Assembly: GCA_963837755.1 (NCBI GenBank)
Contig: CAWIOP010000004.1
Location: forward strand, 496,001 to 560,000
From: JADGHX01 sp963837755
Lineage (GTDB): Bacteria; Pseudomonadota; Gammaproteobacteria; Steroidobacterales; Steroidobacteraceae
DNA length: 64,000 nucleotides
Reading direction: 5' to 3'
Shown: in pieces, positions 1-7,593 of the stretch
Numbering within the stretch: the stretch's first letter is position 1
How the letters are laid out: each line of letters opens with the position of its first letter
Position numbers and translations under genes: made by a program
Notes under the pieces: generated by a model
Database searches by the model: none
Told to the model about the DNA's origin: nothing
Seen by the model: the letters and a program-made list of their open reading frames with translations, nothing else

Positions 1-244
1 GCCGTTTCAAAATGTCGTCCACGTTGCCTCCGTCGTTCCCGCCGGTCACGAGTGAGGCAGCGCGCTTGCCGCGAAAATGTTCGAGCCCTATCGCGCCACC
101 CATGCTGATTCTCCGGCACCCAATGACCCGGCACGACGGCATTCAAAGAGCATCGTGCAGGTCTTCAGAAGTTGCCGAGGAGGCTAGCAAACTCGCGTGA
201 ATTGCGAGCAACTTTCGAGTCACGAAAGTACGAGCGCGACTCAT

Positions 245-273
245 AAAAAAGCCCCGCCATCTCGTGGCGGGGC
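245..273 (-). terminator. Rho-independent terminator
   Basis: A 9-bp perfect stem (GCCCCGCCA / TGGCGGGGC) with a 5-base loop is followed, on the minus strand, by six T residues. It lies 18 bases after the stop codon of the minus-strand gene ending at 292 and therefore terminates that transcript. Confidence 0.85.
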
Positions 274-291
274 CAATGGTGTGCCCTAGCG

Positions 292-675
292 TCAAACCTT
301 CTGTTCTTCCGGCTTCACCTCCGTTGTCACGGCGCGCGGGCGCTTGAGGCCGCTGCTTCTTTCGCTCTTGCGCACGTAGCCCATCGCGGCGTACAGCGGG
401 CTGTCTTCACCTTCCTCGCGGTCGGCTTTCACGGCGTGCACGATGCTCTGCGCCAGCTTGAGTGCCGCGACATCCGCGTCCTTGCGCTTCGCCACCGAGA
501 TTCGCACGCGATTCTCGTTCTCCGCGACTTCCGCGCGTGTCACGAAGATCGGCTTCACCGCTTCCTTGAACTGCTCGAGCGTGAGCCCGGAGAATGACTT
601 CTCGGGTTTCGCGCTCGCCCAGGCTTCGGTGATCCTGGTGATGTGAACCAGGGCATTGCTTGTTGACTTCGACAT
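292..675 (-). CDS. Conserved-looking small hypothetical protein, 127 aa
   Basis: I do not recognise the family. The product is small, hydrophilic and charged, with no signal peptide or membrane segment, so it is probably cytoplasmic. Residues 20-95 look like a folded helical domain, and a basic, proline-containing tail (about 100-127) follows. The ATG is preceded by GGAGGT at good spacing (GGAGGTCCCTATG), and a strong Rho-independent terminator follows the stop by 18 bases, so this is a well-formed single-gene transcription unit. Codon use matches the GC-rich neighbours. No function can be assigned from sequence alone. Confidence 0.7.
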   Translation of the reverse strand: MSKSTSNALVHITRITEAWASAKPEKSFSGLTLEQFKEAVKPIFVTRAEVAENENRVRISVAKRKDADVAALKLAQSIVHAVKADREEGEDSPLYAAMGYVRKSERSSGLKRPRAVTTEVKPEEQKV

Positions 676-1055
676 AGGGACCTCCAGTTTCCAAAGTCGA
701 GTGCGTTCTCTTCCGGGAAGGGCGGCTCACTCTTCGAACCGTTTTCCTTCTCGCGTGAGGGATGATGCCTGACCAATTATTTGTAAAAGATTTGAGGAAT
801 CTGGAAAGAGACGTTAACGGTGCGCGTTCGGCGAGTGAGGTGGGGACGCGAGCGGTCGAAATCCTGGCGCGTGCACGCCTGATGCTTGCGCAAGCGCTGA
901 TCATCCGTCGGCGAGCAGTCGTAGTTCATCGGCGAACAGTCATAGTCTGGCCGTGGACACGGGTAGTTGGTGCGCGGATGGACATCCGTCGCGGCGAGAG
1001 GGTCGAAGTTCCTGTCGAAGGCATCGAGTGCGGGGTGTGGGGAGCCCAACTTCCA
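676..1055. other. Gene-poor stretch with short imperfect tandem repeat
   Basis: No convincing gene is visible in these 380 bases. Open frames exist but have compositions typical of chance frames in GC-rich DNA. At 908-949 two copies of a 21-base unit occur head to tail, sharing the core CGGCGARCAGTCRTAGT with two transitions. The stretch lies between the orphan nucleotidyltransferase, which reads toward it, and the small gene at 292-675; it would be the place for a partner (HEPN) gene if one had been lost. Confidence 0.4.
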
Positions 1056-1403
1056 TCATGTGGGGCGATTGAGCGAGCGGTGGTCGTCGCGAAGAGATGG
1101 CGCCGCGGAGATCGGGGACTTGCTTTGCTCGATGTAGTGACGCAGCCGGCGGTTGCGGACGGCACGCAATTCGAGCAGGTCGACCGAACGACCAAAAAGT
1201 GCCTCCAGTGCTTCCTTCAAATCCAGGAAGTTTGTGAAACTGGCGGCGACCGAAGGATCGAACTCCACGAGAATATCGACATCGCTTCGCCCAGCATCGA
1301 AATCCTCGCGCAGAATCGAGCCGAACGCTTCCAGCCGCCTGACGCCATGAAGCAGGCAGAGCTTGGCGATGGCTTCGCGATTGCTTTCGATGAGCGGATG
1401 CAT
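1056..1403 (-). CDS. MNT-type nucleotidyltransferase domain protein (antitoxin-like, orphan)
   Basis: A minimal nucleotidyltransferase of the MntA family. The signature GS-x8-D-x3-SDVDILVEF (about residues 28-48) holds the two metal-binding aspartates of the polymerase-beta superfamily. Known relatives are usually antitoxins that AMPylate a HEPN-domain RNase encoded next to them; that role is from family knowledge. Here no HEPN gene is seen on either side, so the gene is an orphan. The homologous core ends near residue 100, after which a short tail runs into non-homologous sequence, suggesting that the original stop or the downstream partner was lost. The ATG has no clear Shine-Dalgarno sequence. 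Confidence 0.75.
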   Translation of the reverse strand: MHPLIESNREAIAKLCLLHGVRRLEAFGSILREDFDAGRSDVDILVEFDPSVAASFTNFLDLKEALEALFGRSVDLLELRAVRNRRLRHYIEQSKSPISAAPSLRDDHRSLNRPT

Positions 1404-1712
1404 GCGCGGGATTCTAGCTCACCAATGCAGCTCTTGGCTAAGCGTCGGGCATCGCCGGCGTGCCTAAGAGAGGCTCTCGATGCACCGTGTGGGTGCCGAT
1501 GTTCTGATGACCCAGGCTCTCGAGGGCGCGAGGGTGTCGATGCCTCGCAGCGGCAAGGGCAGGCTCATCATCAAGTCGATCTCAGCGAAACAGCGGCCGC
1601 GAAGGCCGTAACCGTCGGCACTTCCGCGAAGCAGTGGCATGCCGCGAAATGCGAGACGTTCGCGCCGACTCTCATGCCGACTCTCATGCCGACGCTCGGG
1701 GTCCGCCGACGC
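1404..1712. other. Intergenic stretch without a recognisable gene
   Basis: About 309 bases between the minus-strand secreted-protein gene (stop at 1713) and the minus-strand nucleotidyltransferase (start at 1403). I see no supported coding region or RNA gene; the only structure noted is the 12-base tandem repeat at 1664-1699. Confidence 0.4.
1664..1699. repeat. 12-bp tandem repeat, three units
   Basis: Three consecutive copies of GCCGACTCTCAT; the first two are exact and the third differs at three positions. It lies just after the stop codon of the secreted protein gene that ends at 1713 on the minus strand. Confidence 0.7.
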
Positions 1713-2738
1713 TCATTCCATCGTCACGTCGCGCGCGTGATCGGACATGCCCTGCGGCCAGGTGCTCCAGCCGGAGGTCATGCCGTAGGGTGAGCGCTGG
1801 AGCAGCGCCTCGATCTTGCGGATCTTGCCCTTCTCGACCTTGAACAGCTCGGCGATCTGCCACGTCCAGGGCTGCACGGGCCCCGAGGTGACGGTGCGCC
1901 CGTCCGGCGCCTGGAACGTGCGGCTGGATCCGCCCGAGTGGTCGAAGAAGCCGAACGCGAACACGATGCCGCGCTCTTCGTCCACCGCGACGAAGCGCCG
2001 GTCCCGAATGCGATTCACGAAATGCAGCAGGCCGGACTCGAACTGCTCCAGGCAGCTCCATTGCGCGGAATAGGTGAGCGAGGTCTTCGGGTCGGGCCGT
2101 TTTTCTCCGGCGGGCGTCGGCACGTTAGTGGACTGGCCGCCGTTCTCGAGGCGATTGCAGTCATCGGTGAAGGGGTAGTCGCCCTTGCCGTCGTTCTGCT
2201 GCATGCCGGTGAAATACTTGTTCGCGGTGGCGATGAGGTCGGGCCGCGACATCCTCTCGGACTGGGGAATGCTCTGCAGGTACACCGGGTGCGGCGTCAT
2301 TTCGTTGACGCGCCTGGCGGACTGCTCATTGCGGATGACGAGCTGCTCGACCTCCGTGATCCGCTGCCCTCTCACCTTCAGCCGTAACGCGATGAGCGCG
2401 GGCGTGCCCTGCGCGGGATCGCGATGGTCCTCTTCGATGGAGCCGAAGAACGTCACCTGGCCGGCCGGCACGTCCGTGACGAACAGGCGGTATTTGCCCT
2501 TCGCGCGCAGTGTGTTCCAGAGGCCGTCGCCGATGACGAGCCGCTGGCCGTCTTCGGTGAACCGCACGCTCGGCGAGAGCGGAACCATCGAGGGCTGGTT
2601 GGCGACGACGGCATCCAGGTACCGGTCGACGTAGCTCTCCAGGCAGGCCCGGTTGCAGCTCTCCGCCGCCCACGCCTGGGCGGAAGCTCCCGAAATCGCG
2701 AGCAGAGCCGCGGCCCGCCACAGTTTTGCATGCGCCAT
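1713..2738 (-). CDS. Secreted protein of unknown function, 341 aa
   Basis: An N-terminal signal peptide (hydrophobic residues 8-24, likely cleavage after AWA) is followed by a soluble region of about 315 residues with several cysteines, so the protein is exported to the periplasm or beyond. Its helical start (CNRACLESYVDRYLDAV) and alternating beta-rich remainder resemble secreted proteins of the NTF2-like/DUF8021 type, but I cannot confirm the family. No catalytic motif is evident. An 84-base piece of the 3' half (1826-1909, encoding PDGRTVTSGPVQPWTWQ and about ten following residues) occurs again, identical, at 7325-7408. The gene stands alone between unrelated neighbours. Confidence 0.75.
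   Translation of the reverse strand: MAHAKLWRAAALLAISGASAQAWAAESCNRACLESYVDRYLDAVVANQPSMVPLSPSVRFTEDGQRLVIGDGLWNTLRAKGKYRLFVTDVPAGQVTFFGSIEEDHRDPAQGTPALIALRLKVRGQRITEVEQLVIRNEQSARRVNEMTPHPVYLQSIPQSERMSRPDLIATANKYFTGMQQNDGKGDYPFTDDCNRLENGGQSTNVPTPAGEKRPDPKTSLTYSAQWSCLEQFESGLLHFVNRIRDRRFVAVDEERGIVFAFGFFDHSGGSSRTFQAPDGRTVTSGPVQPWTWQIAELFKVEKGKIRKIEALLQRSPYGMTSGWSTWPQGMSDHARDVTME
1826..1909. repeat. 84-bp exact direct repeat, copy 1 (inside secreted-protein gene)
   Basis: The 84 bases are identical to 7325-7408 and in the same orientation, 5.5 kb apart. This copy is the functional context: it codes (minus strand) for part of the secreted protein at 1713-2738. Confidence 0.95.
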
Positions 2739-2875
2739 GAATCCCCCTTGTTGTCCCTGATCGACGCGCCTGGTTGGGCCGTTGCCGGCCTTCTGGCCTC
2801 GAGCATAGCGTCGCGGTGCCGGTGGATCACGAGCCTTCGAATCCTGATCGCCCAGCGGATTGGCGCACGTTCGCC

Positions 2876-3817
2876 TTAATGGAGCAGCACCGGTGCGGCA
2901 CCGATCTTCAACCGGGTACCCAAGCCGGCATACAAGTACCGATCACCGAACGCTCTCTCGAGCGCGGCGAAAGCGGGTTCGCCGGTGCAATGGCCGGGAG
3001 CTGCGTAATCGACCTTCCACGTATCGTGCAAGCTCGCGACCACCTCGTCGATATCCGGGTCGCTGGCCGCGACCAGGTGGAGCCCGCCGATGACAAGATG
3101 AATGTGTCTGTTGATGGATGCCGCCGCTCGCACAATGTTCTCGATCCCCGGATGGGAGCAGCCGACCACCAGGACGACGCCGTCAGGCGTCTCGATTGCC
3201 ATGGACAGTTCTCGCAGCTCCAGCGTGCCCGGCTTTTCAGAAACGAGCGAGATGAGGTGGATGCCGGGCGCAATCTGCGTGGTGTTCTCGATCAGGTCAA
3301 AATGCGCGCGCGGCCATGCGCTGCCGAACTTCATGACCGGCGGCGGTGAACCGTCGTAGTAGCGTTGCTCGGGGGCCAATGATTCGTCGCGGCGGTAAAA
3401 AGTGCCCGGCAACGAAAAGCCGTAGACGCCGAAATTCTCCCTGGGGGCGTAAATTCTCACATTCGGATTGACGCGCAGCAGATAGTCCATTCCGCCCATG
3501 TGATCGCCGTGCCGATGCGAGAGGACGACGAAATCGAGGCGCGACAAATCCACTCCCTTGGCTTTGGCGTTCTTCGCCAGAATTTCCGGGTTGTCGCCGG
3601 TGTCAAAGAGAATGCGCTTTCCGCCATATTCGACCAACGCAGAGTAGCCCCAGCCTTTTTCCATGGCGGAGCGTTTGCCGAACGCGTCGTAGAGGATGGT
3701 AATCCGAACAGTGTCCGCACCGGCCTCGGCTGCCAACGCTACGGTCGCGCTGTAGAATCCCGCAAGCAGCAGCGAGCAGGCGGCCAGGTGACTAGCCCTG
3801 AATCGTCTGCCGGTCAT
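2876..3817 (-). CDS. Exported metallo-beta-lactamase-fold hydrolase
   Basis: The zinc-binding motif SHRHGDHMGG is the HxHxDH signature of the metallo-beta-lactamase superfamily; downstream metal ligands fit VVGCSHPG and APGHCTG. The arrangement with an early DTGDN and a late GGLHL resembles the subgroup annotated as dihydropterin-type MBL hydrolases. The chosen ATG at 3817 follows AGGGAAG and gives a clean signal peptide (residues 5-28, cleavage near LAA-EA), making a 314-aa precursor exported to the periplasm. The frame is open further upstream to 3955, but that extension would bury the signal peptide. Substrate unknown. It is divergent from the esterase at 4001. Confidence 0.85.
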   Translation of the reverse strand: MTGRRFRASHLAACSLLLAGFYSATVALAAEAGADTVRITILYDAFGKRSAMEKGWGYSALVEYGGKRILFDTGDNPEILAKNAKAKGVDLSRLDFVVLSHRHGDHMGGMDYLLRVNPNVRIYAPRENFGVYGFSLPGTFYRRDESLAPEQRYYDGSPPPVMKFGSAWPRAHFDLIENTTQIAPGIHLISLVSEKPGTLELRELSMAIETPDGVVLVVGCSHPGIENIVRAAASINRHIHLVIGGLHLVAASDPDIDEVVASLHDTWKVDYAAPGHCTGEPAFAALERAFGDRYLYAGLGTRLKIGAAPVLLH

Positions 3818-4000
3818 TTGGTTTCTTCCCTGGACGCATCGGTGGCTGAGCACGTGTTCGTCGCTGGCAATTGCCGATGCTACTCCCTGAATGCCACGCG
3901 AAACACGGCAGGTGCGTTTCTCAGGCGAGGGAGCGACTTCGGCTAATATCGGCACACTTACAGGCGACGCGCGGAAAGCTACGGACGTAGTGGAGAGTCA

Positions 4001-5215
4001 ATGACCAAGGCGGTTCGCAACCACGTTACTGATCTTCGCGGCGCATCCCGCATGCTGGTCGATGCGATCGCCGGCATCACCGGGGTAGTAGAGGCGATGC
4101 ATGCCAACGTCCTGAAGAAACCAACGAGCCTCGCGGGCGTAACCGTGGGCGGGGCAGTGAACAGCACTACGTCGGCCGTCTACAAGAGCATTCGCGGAGT
4201 TACGCGTGCGGTCGGCGGAGGAATCAACCTTGCGCTCGGCGCCGTGTCGCCTGCGTTGGGCCATATCGAGTCTTCCCCCACGCGCGAATCCGTGATTGCG
4301 GCGCTGAACGGCGTGCTGGGCGACTACCTCGCCGAAACCGGTAATCCGCTCGCGGTGCGGATGCAGCTGCGCCGCGAGGGCAAGCCACTCGAGCTGACGC
4401 GCGAGGAACTCGCCGCGGCGATTCAGGCTCCGAGCTCCAGGGTGCTGGTGCTCGTGCATGGGCTTTGCCGAAATGATCGGCGCTGGGAGCGCGATGGGCA
4501 CGACCATGGCGCCGAGCTCGCCCGCGATCTCTCCTACACGGCCGCTTATCTCCACTACAACACAGGCTTGCATATCTCGACGAACGGGCGCGCATTCGCG
4601 CAGATGCTAGAAGCCCTGGTCGCCGCCTGGCCCGTCCCGCTCAAGGAGGTGTCCATCCTCGCGCATAGCATGGGCGGTCTCGTGGCGCGCAGTGCTCACC
4701 ACTATGCGTCAGCGGCGGGTCACGCGTGGCCCCGCAAGCTGCGCAAACTCGTGTTTCTCGGCACACCGCATCACGGTGTCCCGCTCGAGCGTGCTGGCAA
4801 CCGGATCGACCTGTTCCTGGAGAAGGCACCCTACACCGCGCCGTTGGCGCTTCTGGGGAAAGTGCGGAGCGCCGGCATCACGGATCTGCGTCACGGCTAC
4901 GTGCTCGATGAGGACTGGAAGGGGCAAGACCGCTTTGCGAATCGCGCCGATTCGCACCGCCCACTGCCACTCCCCAAACGCGTGCAGTGCTACACGATCG
5001 CCGCAGCGATCGGGCATGCACCGACACCCCGCCGCGACCAGCTGATCGGCGACGGGCTCGTTCCCGTCGCAAGCGCGCTCGGGGACCATCGGGATTCGCG
5101 GCGCAGGCTGACCTTCCCGCGATCGCGTCAGTGGACGGCCAGGGGCACGAGCCATCTAGGCCTGCTGCGTTCGGGCCAGGTGTACGAGCGGATTCGCGGT
5201 TGGTTCGGCGAGTGA
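4001..5215 (+). CDS. Alpha/beta-hydrolase, PGAP1/esterase-like
   Basis: An esterase or lipase-type alpha/beta-hydrolase of 404 aa. LVHGL (about residue 150) provides the oxyanion region, AHSMGG carries the nucleophile Ser223 (an Ala replaces the first Gly of GxSxG), TPHHG follows as in PGAP1/lipase relatives, and GDGLVPV and the late TSHLGL supply candidate Asp and His. The first 140 residues form an alanine/glycine-rich helical region, possibly membrane-associated, without a classical signal peptide. The ATG has GGAGAG five bases upstream. The substrate cannot be predicted. The gene is followed after about 160 bases by a RecQ-family helicase on the same strand. Confidence 0.85.
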   Translation: MTKAVRNHVTDLRGASRMLVDAIAGITGVVEAMHANVLKKPTSLAGVTVGGAVNSTTSAVYKSIRGVTRAVGGGINLALGAVSPALGHIESSPTRESVIAALNGVLGDYLAETGNPLAVRMQLRREGKPLELTREELAAAIQAPSSRVLVLVHGLCRNDRRWERDGHDHGAELARDLSYTAAYLHYNTGLHISTNGRAFAQMLEALVAAWPVPLKEVSILAHSMGGLVARSAHHYASAAGHAWPRKLRKLVFLGTPHHGVPLERAGNRIDLFLEKAPYTAPLALLGKVRSAGITDLRHGYVLDEDWKGQDRFANRADSHRPLPLPKRVQCYTIAAAIGHAPTPRRDQLIGDGLVPVASALGDHRDSRRRLTFPRSRQWTARGTSHLGLLRSGQVYERIRGWFGE

Positions 5216-5376
5216 CGCACCTCGTGGTGCCCCGGCCTCGTGCGCATCCTCGGATCTCCACTTCGCCTTGCAGATAGAAGACGCAACTGCCTTCCAGCAC
5301 TATGCGATCGCCGGCCACCCGGCAAATCAACTCTCCGCCACGCTGCGAGGCCTGGTCGGCGTCTGCCGGCGAGGGA

Positions 5377-7215
5377 ATGACCGCGAGCCTCGCCGTAGTA
5401 CCATCCTTTCTCTCAACGAACGGGCCCGCCGCCACGCGCATGTCGACAAACCGGCACAACTCCAGCGCCAGCGCTGCCACATCGCGGCCCGCTACCCCGA
5501 GCATCGATTGGGACACCCTCATCGCCGAAGCCCGTCGCCGCTTCGGTGTCGTGCGCTTCCGGCCGGGCCAGCGCGAGCTGATCGAGTGCGCGCTCAATGG
5601 ACAGGACGTGCTTGGTATCCTGCCCACCGGCGCCGGCAAGTCCCTGTGCTACCAGCTTCCCGCCCTGGTGCTCAAAGGCGCGGTCGTCGTGGTCTCGCCC
5701 CTGATCGCGCTGATGCAGGACCAATGCGATCACCTCGCCGAAGCCGAAATCGAAGCCACCCGCCTCGACTCAACCATTGGTGAGCGCGAGCAGCGGGAGC
5801 GGGAAGCGGCGCTGGCCGAAGGCGCGCTCGAAATCGTGCTGCTCACGCCGGAACGCCTGCAGAACCCGGAGCATCTGGAACCGCTGAAACGGCGCGGCGT
5901 GTCGCTCTTCGTCGTGGACGAGGCGCATTGCGTGAGCACGTGGGGACATGACTTTCGTCCGGCCTACCTCGAGCTGCGGCACGTGATTGCGCAACTCGGC
6001 CGGCCGCCGGTCATGGCACTCACGGCCACGGCACCTCCGGACCGCATCGAAGACATTCTCGAGAACCTCGGCGTTCCGAACGCGCGCATCATCCAGGGCA
6101 GCGTCGAGCGGGAGAACCTTTTCCTGGAGGTGTGGCGCACGGTCAATCGCAAGGAGAAGGAGCAACGCCTTCTCGAAATCCTCAGTTCTGAAAGCGGCTG
6201 CGGAATCGTCTATTGCTCGACCGTGAAGCAGGTGAACGAGCTGCACGAATGGCTCGGCGAGCAGGACCAGAGCGTGGTGCGATACCACGGTCAGCTCCGC
6301 AAGTCGGAGCGGGCGCGCGCTCAACGGCAGTTCATGTCAGGCGAGCACCGCGTGATCGTGGCGACCAACGCCTTCGGTCTCGGGGTGGACAAACCCGACG
6401 TGCGCTTCGTCGTGCACTGGAACTTCCCCGAGTCACTCGAGAACTACTACCAGGAAGCGGGGCGCTCGGGCCGTGACGGCAAGCCCGCACGATGCGCCCT
6501 TTTGTATCGCCTGGAAGACAAGCGGGTGCGCACCTTCTTCATCGGCGGCAAGCATCCGCGTGAAGACGAGGTGCGGCGGTTCCTGCGGGTGCTGACCGAT
6601 GCATCGGATTCCGGGGGCAGCGTGAGCATTGAGGAGCTCTCCGCCGCTACGGAACTGAGTGAGAAGCGCGTAAGGGTCATCAGCTCCGCGCTCGAGTCCC
6701 TGAACATGGTGGTCCGGCGTGGCCGGGCGCGACGGCTCAGGCGACCGATGAGCAACGCGGAGACCGAGTCGTTCGTGGCATCGTTCGAGCTGCACTTCGA
6801 GGCGGACCACACCCGCCTTCGAACCATGATGCACTATGCGGAAACCACCGGCTGCCGCATGCAGTTCATCCGCGAATACTTCGGGGAGCTTCCCGGCGAG
6901 CCCTGCAATCACTGCGACAACTGCAAGCGGCCTTTCGAGCAGGCGCAGCGGGTATCCAGATCGCTTCGCTCGAGGGCGGCGCGTCGCCTGACCACGTATG
7001 GGCCTGCTGCACGAGTCCCGACCGCACGCCGCGTCTCTACCACGGAACCGAGGGCTTTCGAGCGAGGGCAGCGAGTCCGCCACGAACGTTTCGGTATCGG
7101 GGACGTGCTCGAGGCGAGGGCAGATGAAGTGAACGTGGCGTTCCCACGCTATGGCGAGCGGCGGGTGCTCGCGTCGTACCTGAGGCCGGTCAGCGCGCCG
7201 GGCACTGCCGCGTAA
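5377..7215 (+). CDS. RecQ-family ATP-dependent DNA helicase with C-terminal DUF3553-like domain
   Basis: A superfamily-2 3'-5' DNA helicase. It shows Walker A PTGAGKS (Lys near residue 88), the DEAH box VVDEAHC (near 182), SALTATA-like motif III, and motif VI QEAGRSGRDG. After the helicase core come a winged-helix region and a zinc-binding cysteine set ending CNHCDNC, as in RecQ. No HRDC domain follows; instead the last 55 residues (ERGQRVRHERFGIGDV...) look like a DUF3553/Tudor-like module. The start is uncertain: ATGs at 5302, 5377 and 5440 are all in frame, and the conserved domain begins only after 5490. Likely role is unwinding of recombination or repair intermediates in the cytoplasm. 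Confidence 0.9.
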   Translation: MTASLAVVPSFLSTNGPAATRMSTNRHNSSASAATSRPATPSIDWDTLIAEARRRFGVVRFRPGQRELIECALNGQDVLGILPTGAGKSLCYQLPALVLKGAVVVVSPLIALMQDQCDHLAEAEIEATRLDSTIGEREQREREAALAEGALEIVLLTPERLQNPEHLEPLKRRGVSLFVVDEAHCVSTWGHDFRPAYLELRHVIAQLGRPPVMALTATAPPDRIEDILENLGVPNARIIQGSVERENLFLEVWRTVNRKEKEQRLLEILSSESGCGIVYCSTVKQVNELHEWLGEQDQSVVRYHGQLRKSERARAQRQFMSGEHRVIVATNAFGLGVDKPDVRFVVHWNFPESLENYYQEAGRSGRDGKPARCALLYRLEDKRVRTFFIGGKHPREDEVRRFLRVLTDASDSGGSVSIEELSAATELSEKRVRVISSALESLNMVVRRGRARRLRRPMSNAETESFVASFELHFEADHTRLRTMMHYAETTGCRMQFIREYFGELPGEPCNHCDNCKRPFEQAQRVSRSLRSRAARRLTTYGPAARVPTARRVSTTEPRAFERGQRVRHERFGIGDVLEARADEVNVAFPRYGERRVLASYLRPVSAPGTAA

Positions 7216-7593
7216 TGCCAGCCCGTCTGCCGCGCGCCCGTCACCTCGAGTCGCCACTCGTCACCTGATATCCAGGGCTCATCACATTCCAGTGGCGATG
7301 TCTTCACTGTTTGGCACCGTGGAGTGCCCTTCTCGACCTTGAACAGCTCGGCGATCTGCCACGTCCAGGGCTGCACGGGCCCCGAGGTGACGGTGCGCCC
7401 GTCCGGCGAGTCGGGCCCGAGTGGCTCGATACCGTGCTTCGCGTCCATACGTTCAGGCTTCGTTTTTCGGCGGTTGAAGTTTCCGGCGGTCGGGGCCATG
7501 CTTCCACCGCTGAGCGCGCGACGCGTCAGAGCCAGACGCGAGCAGCAGAAGAGGGGATGAAGGAAGAACAACAATCGCCAGCAGGGAGCCGCC
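7216..7593. other. Intergenic stretch carrying a gene fragment
   Basis: The 378 bases between the helicase stop and the TonB-receptor start contain no intact gene. They hold the second copy of the 84-bp repeat (7325-7408) and, a few bases later, a short match (CCCGAGTGG) to sequence that follows the first copy, as expected of a decayed fragment with a small internal deletion. The remainder shows no feature I can support. Confidence 0.6.
7325..7408. repeat. 84-bp exact direct repeat, copy 2 (orphan fragment)
   Basis: Identical over 84 bases to 1826-1909. Here it is not part of a gene: it could encode (minus strand) the same 28-residue piece of the secreted protein but lacks both ends. It sits between the helicase and the TonB receptor. 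Confidence 0.95.

Noticed and set aside
777..1049. Possible 90-aa HEPN-like partner for the nucleotidyltransferase
   Set aside because: The sequence is dominated by the repeated NYDCSP block and lacks the RxxxxH motif of HEPN toxins.
762..1793. Long open plus-strand frame (343 codons) over the nucleotidyltransferase and flanks
   Set aside because: It is antisense to a gene with clear family motifs, has no recognisable domain, and its composition is that of a chance frame in GC-rich DNA.
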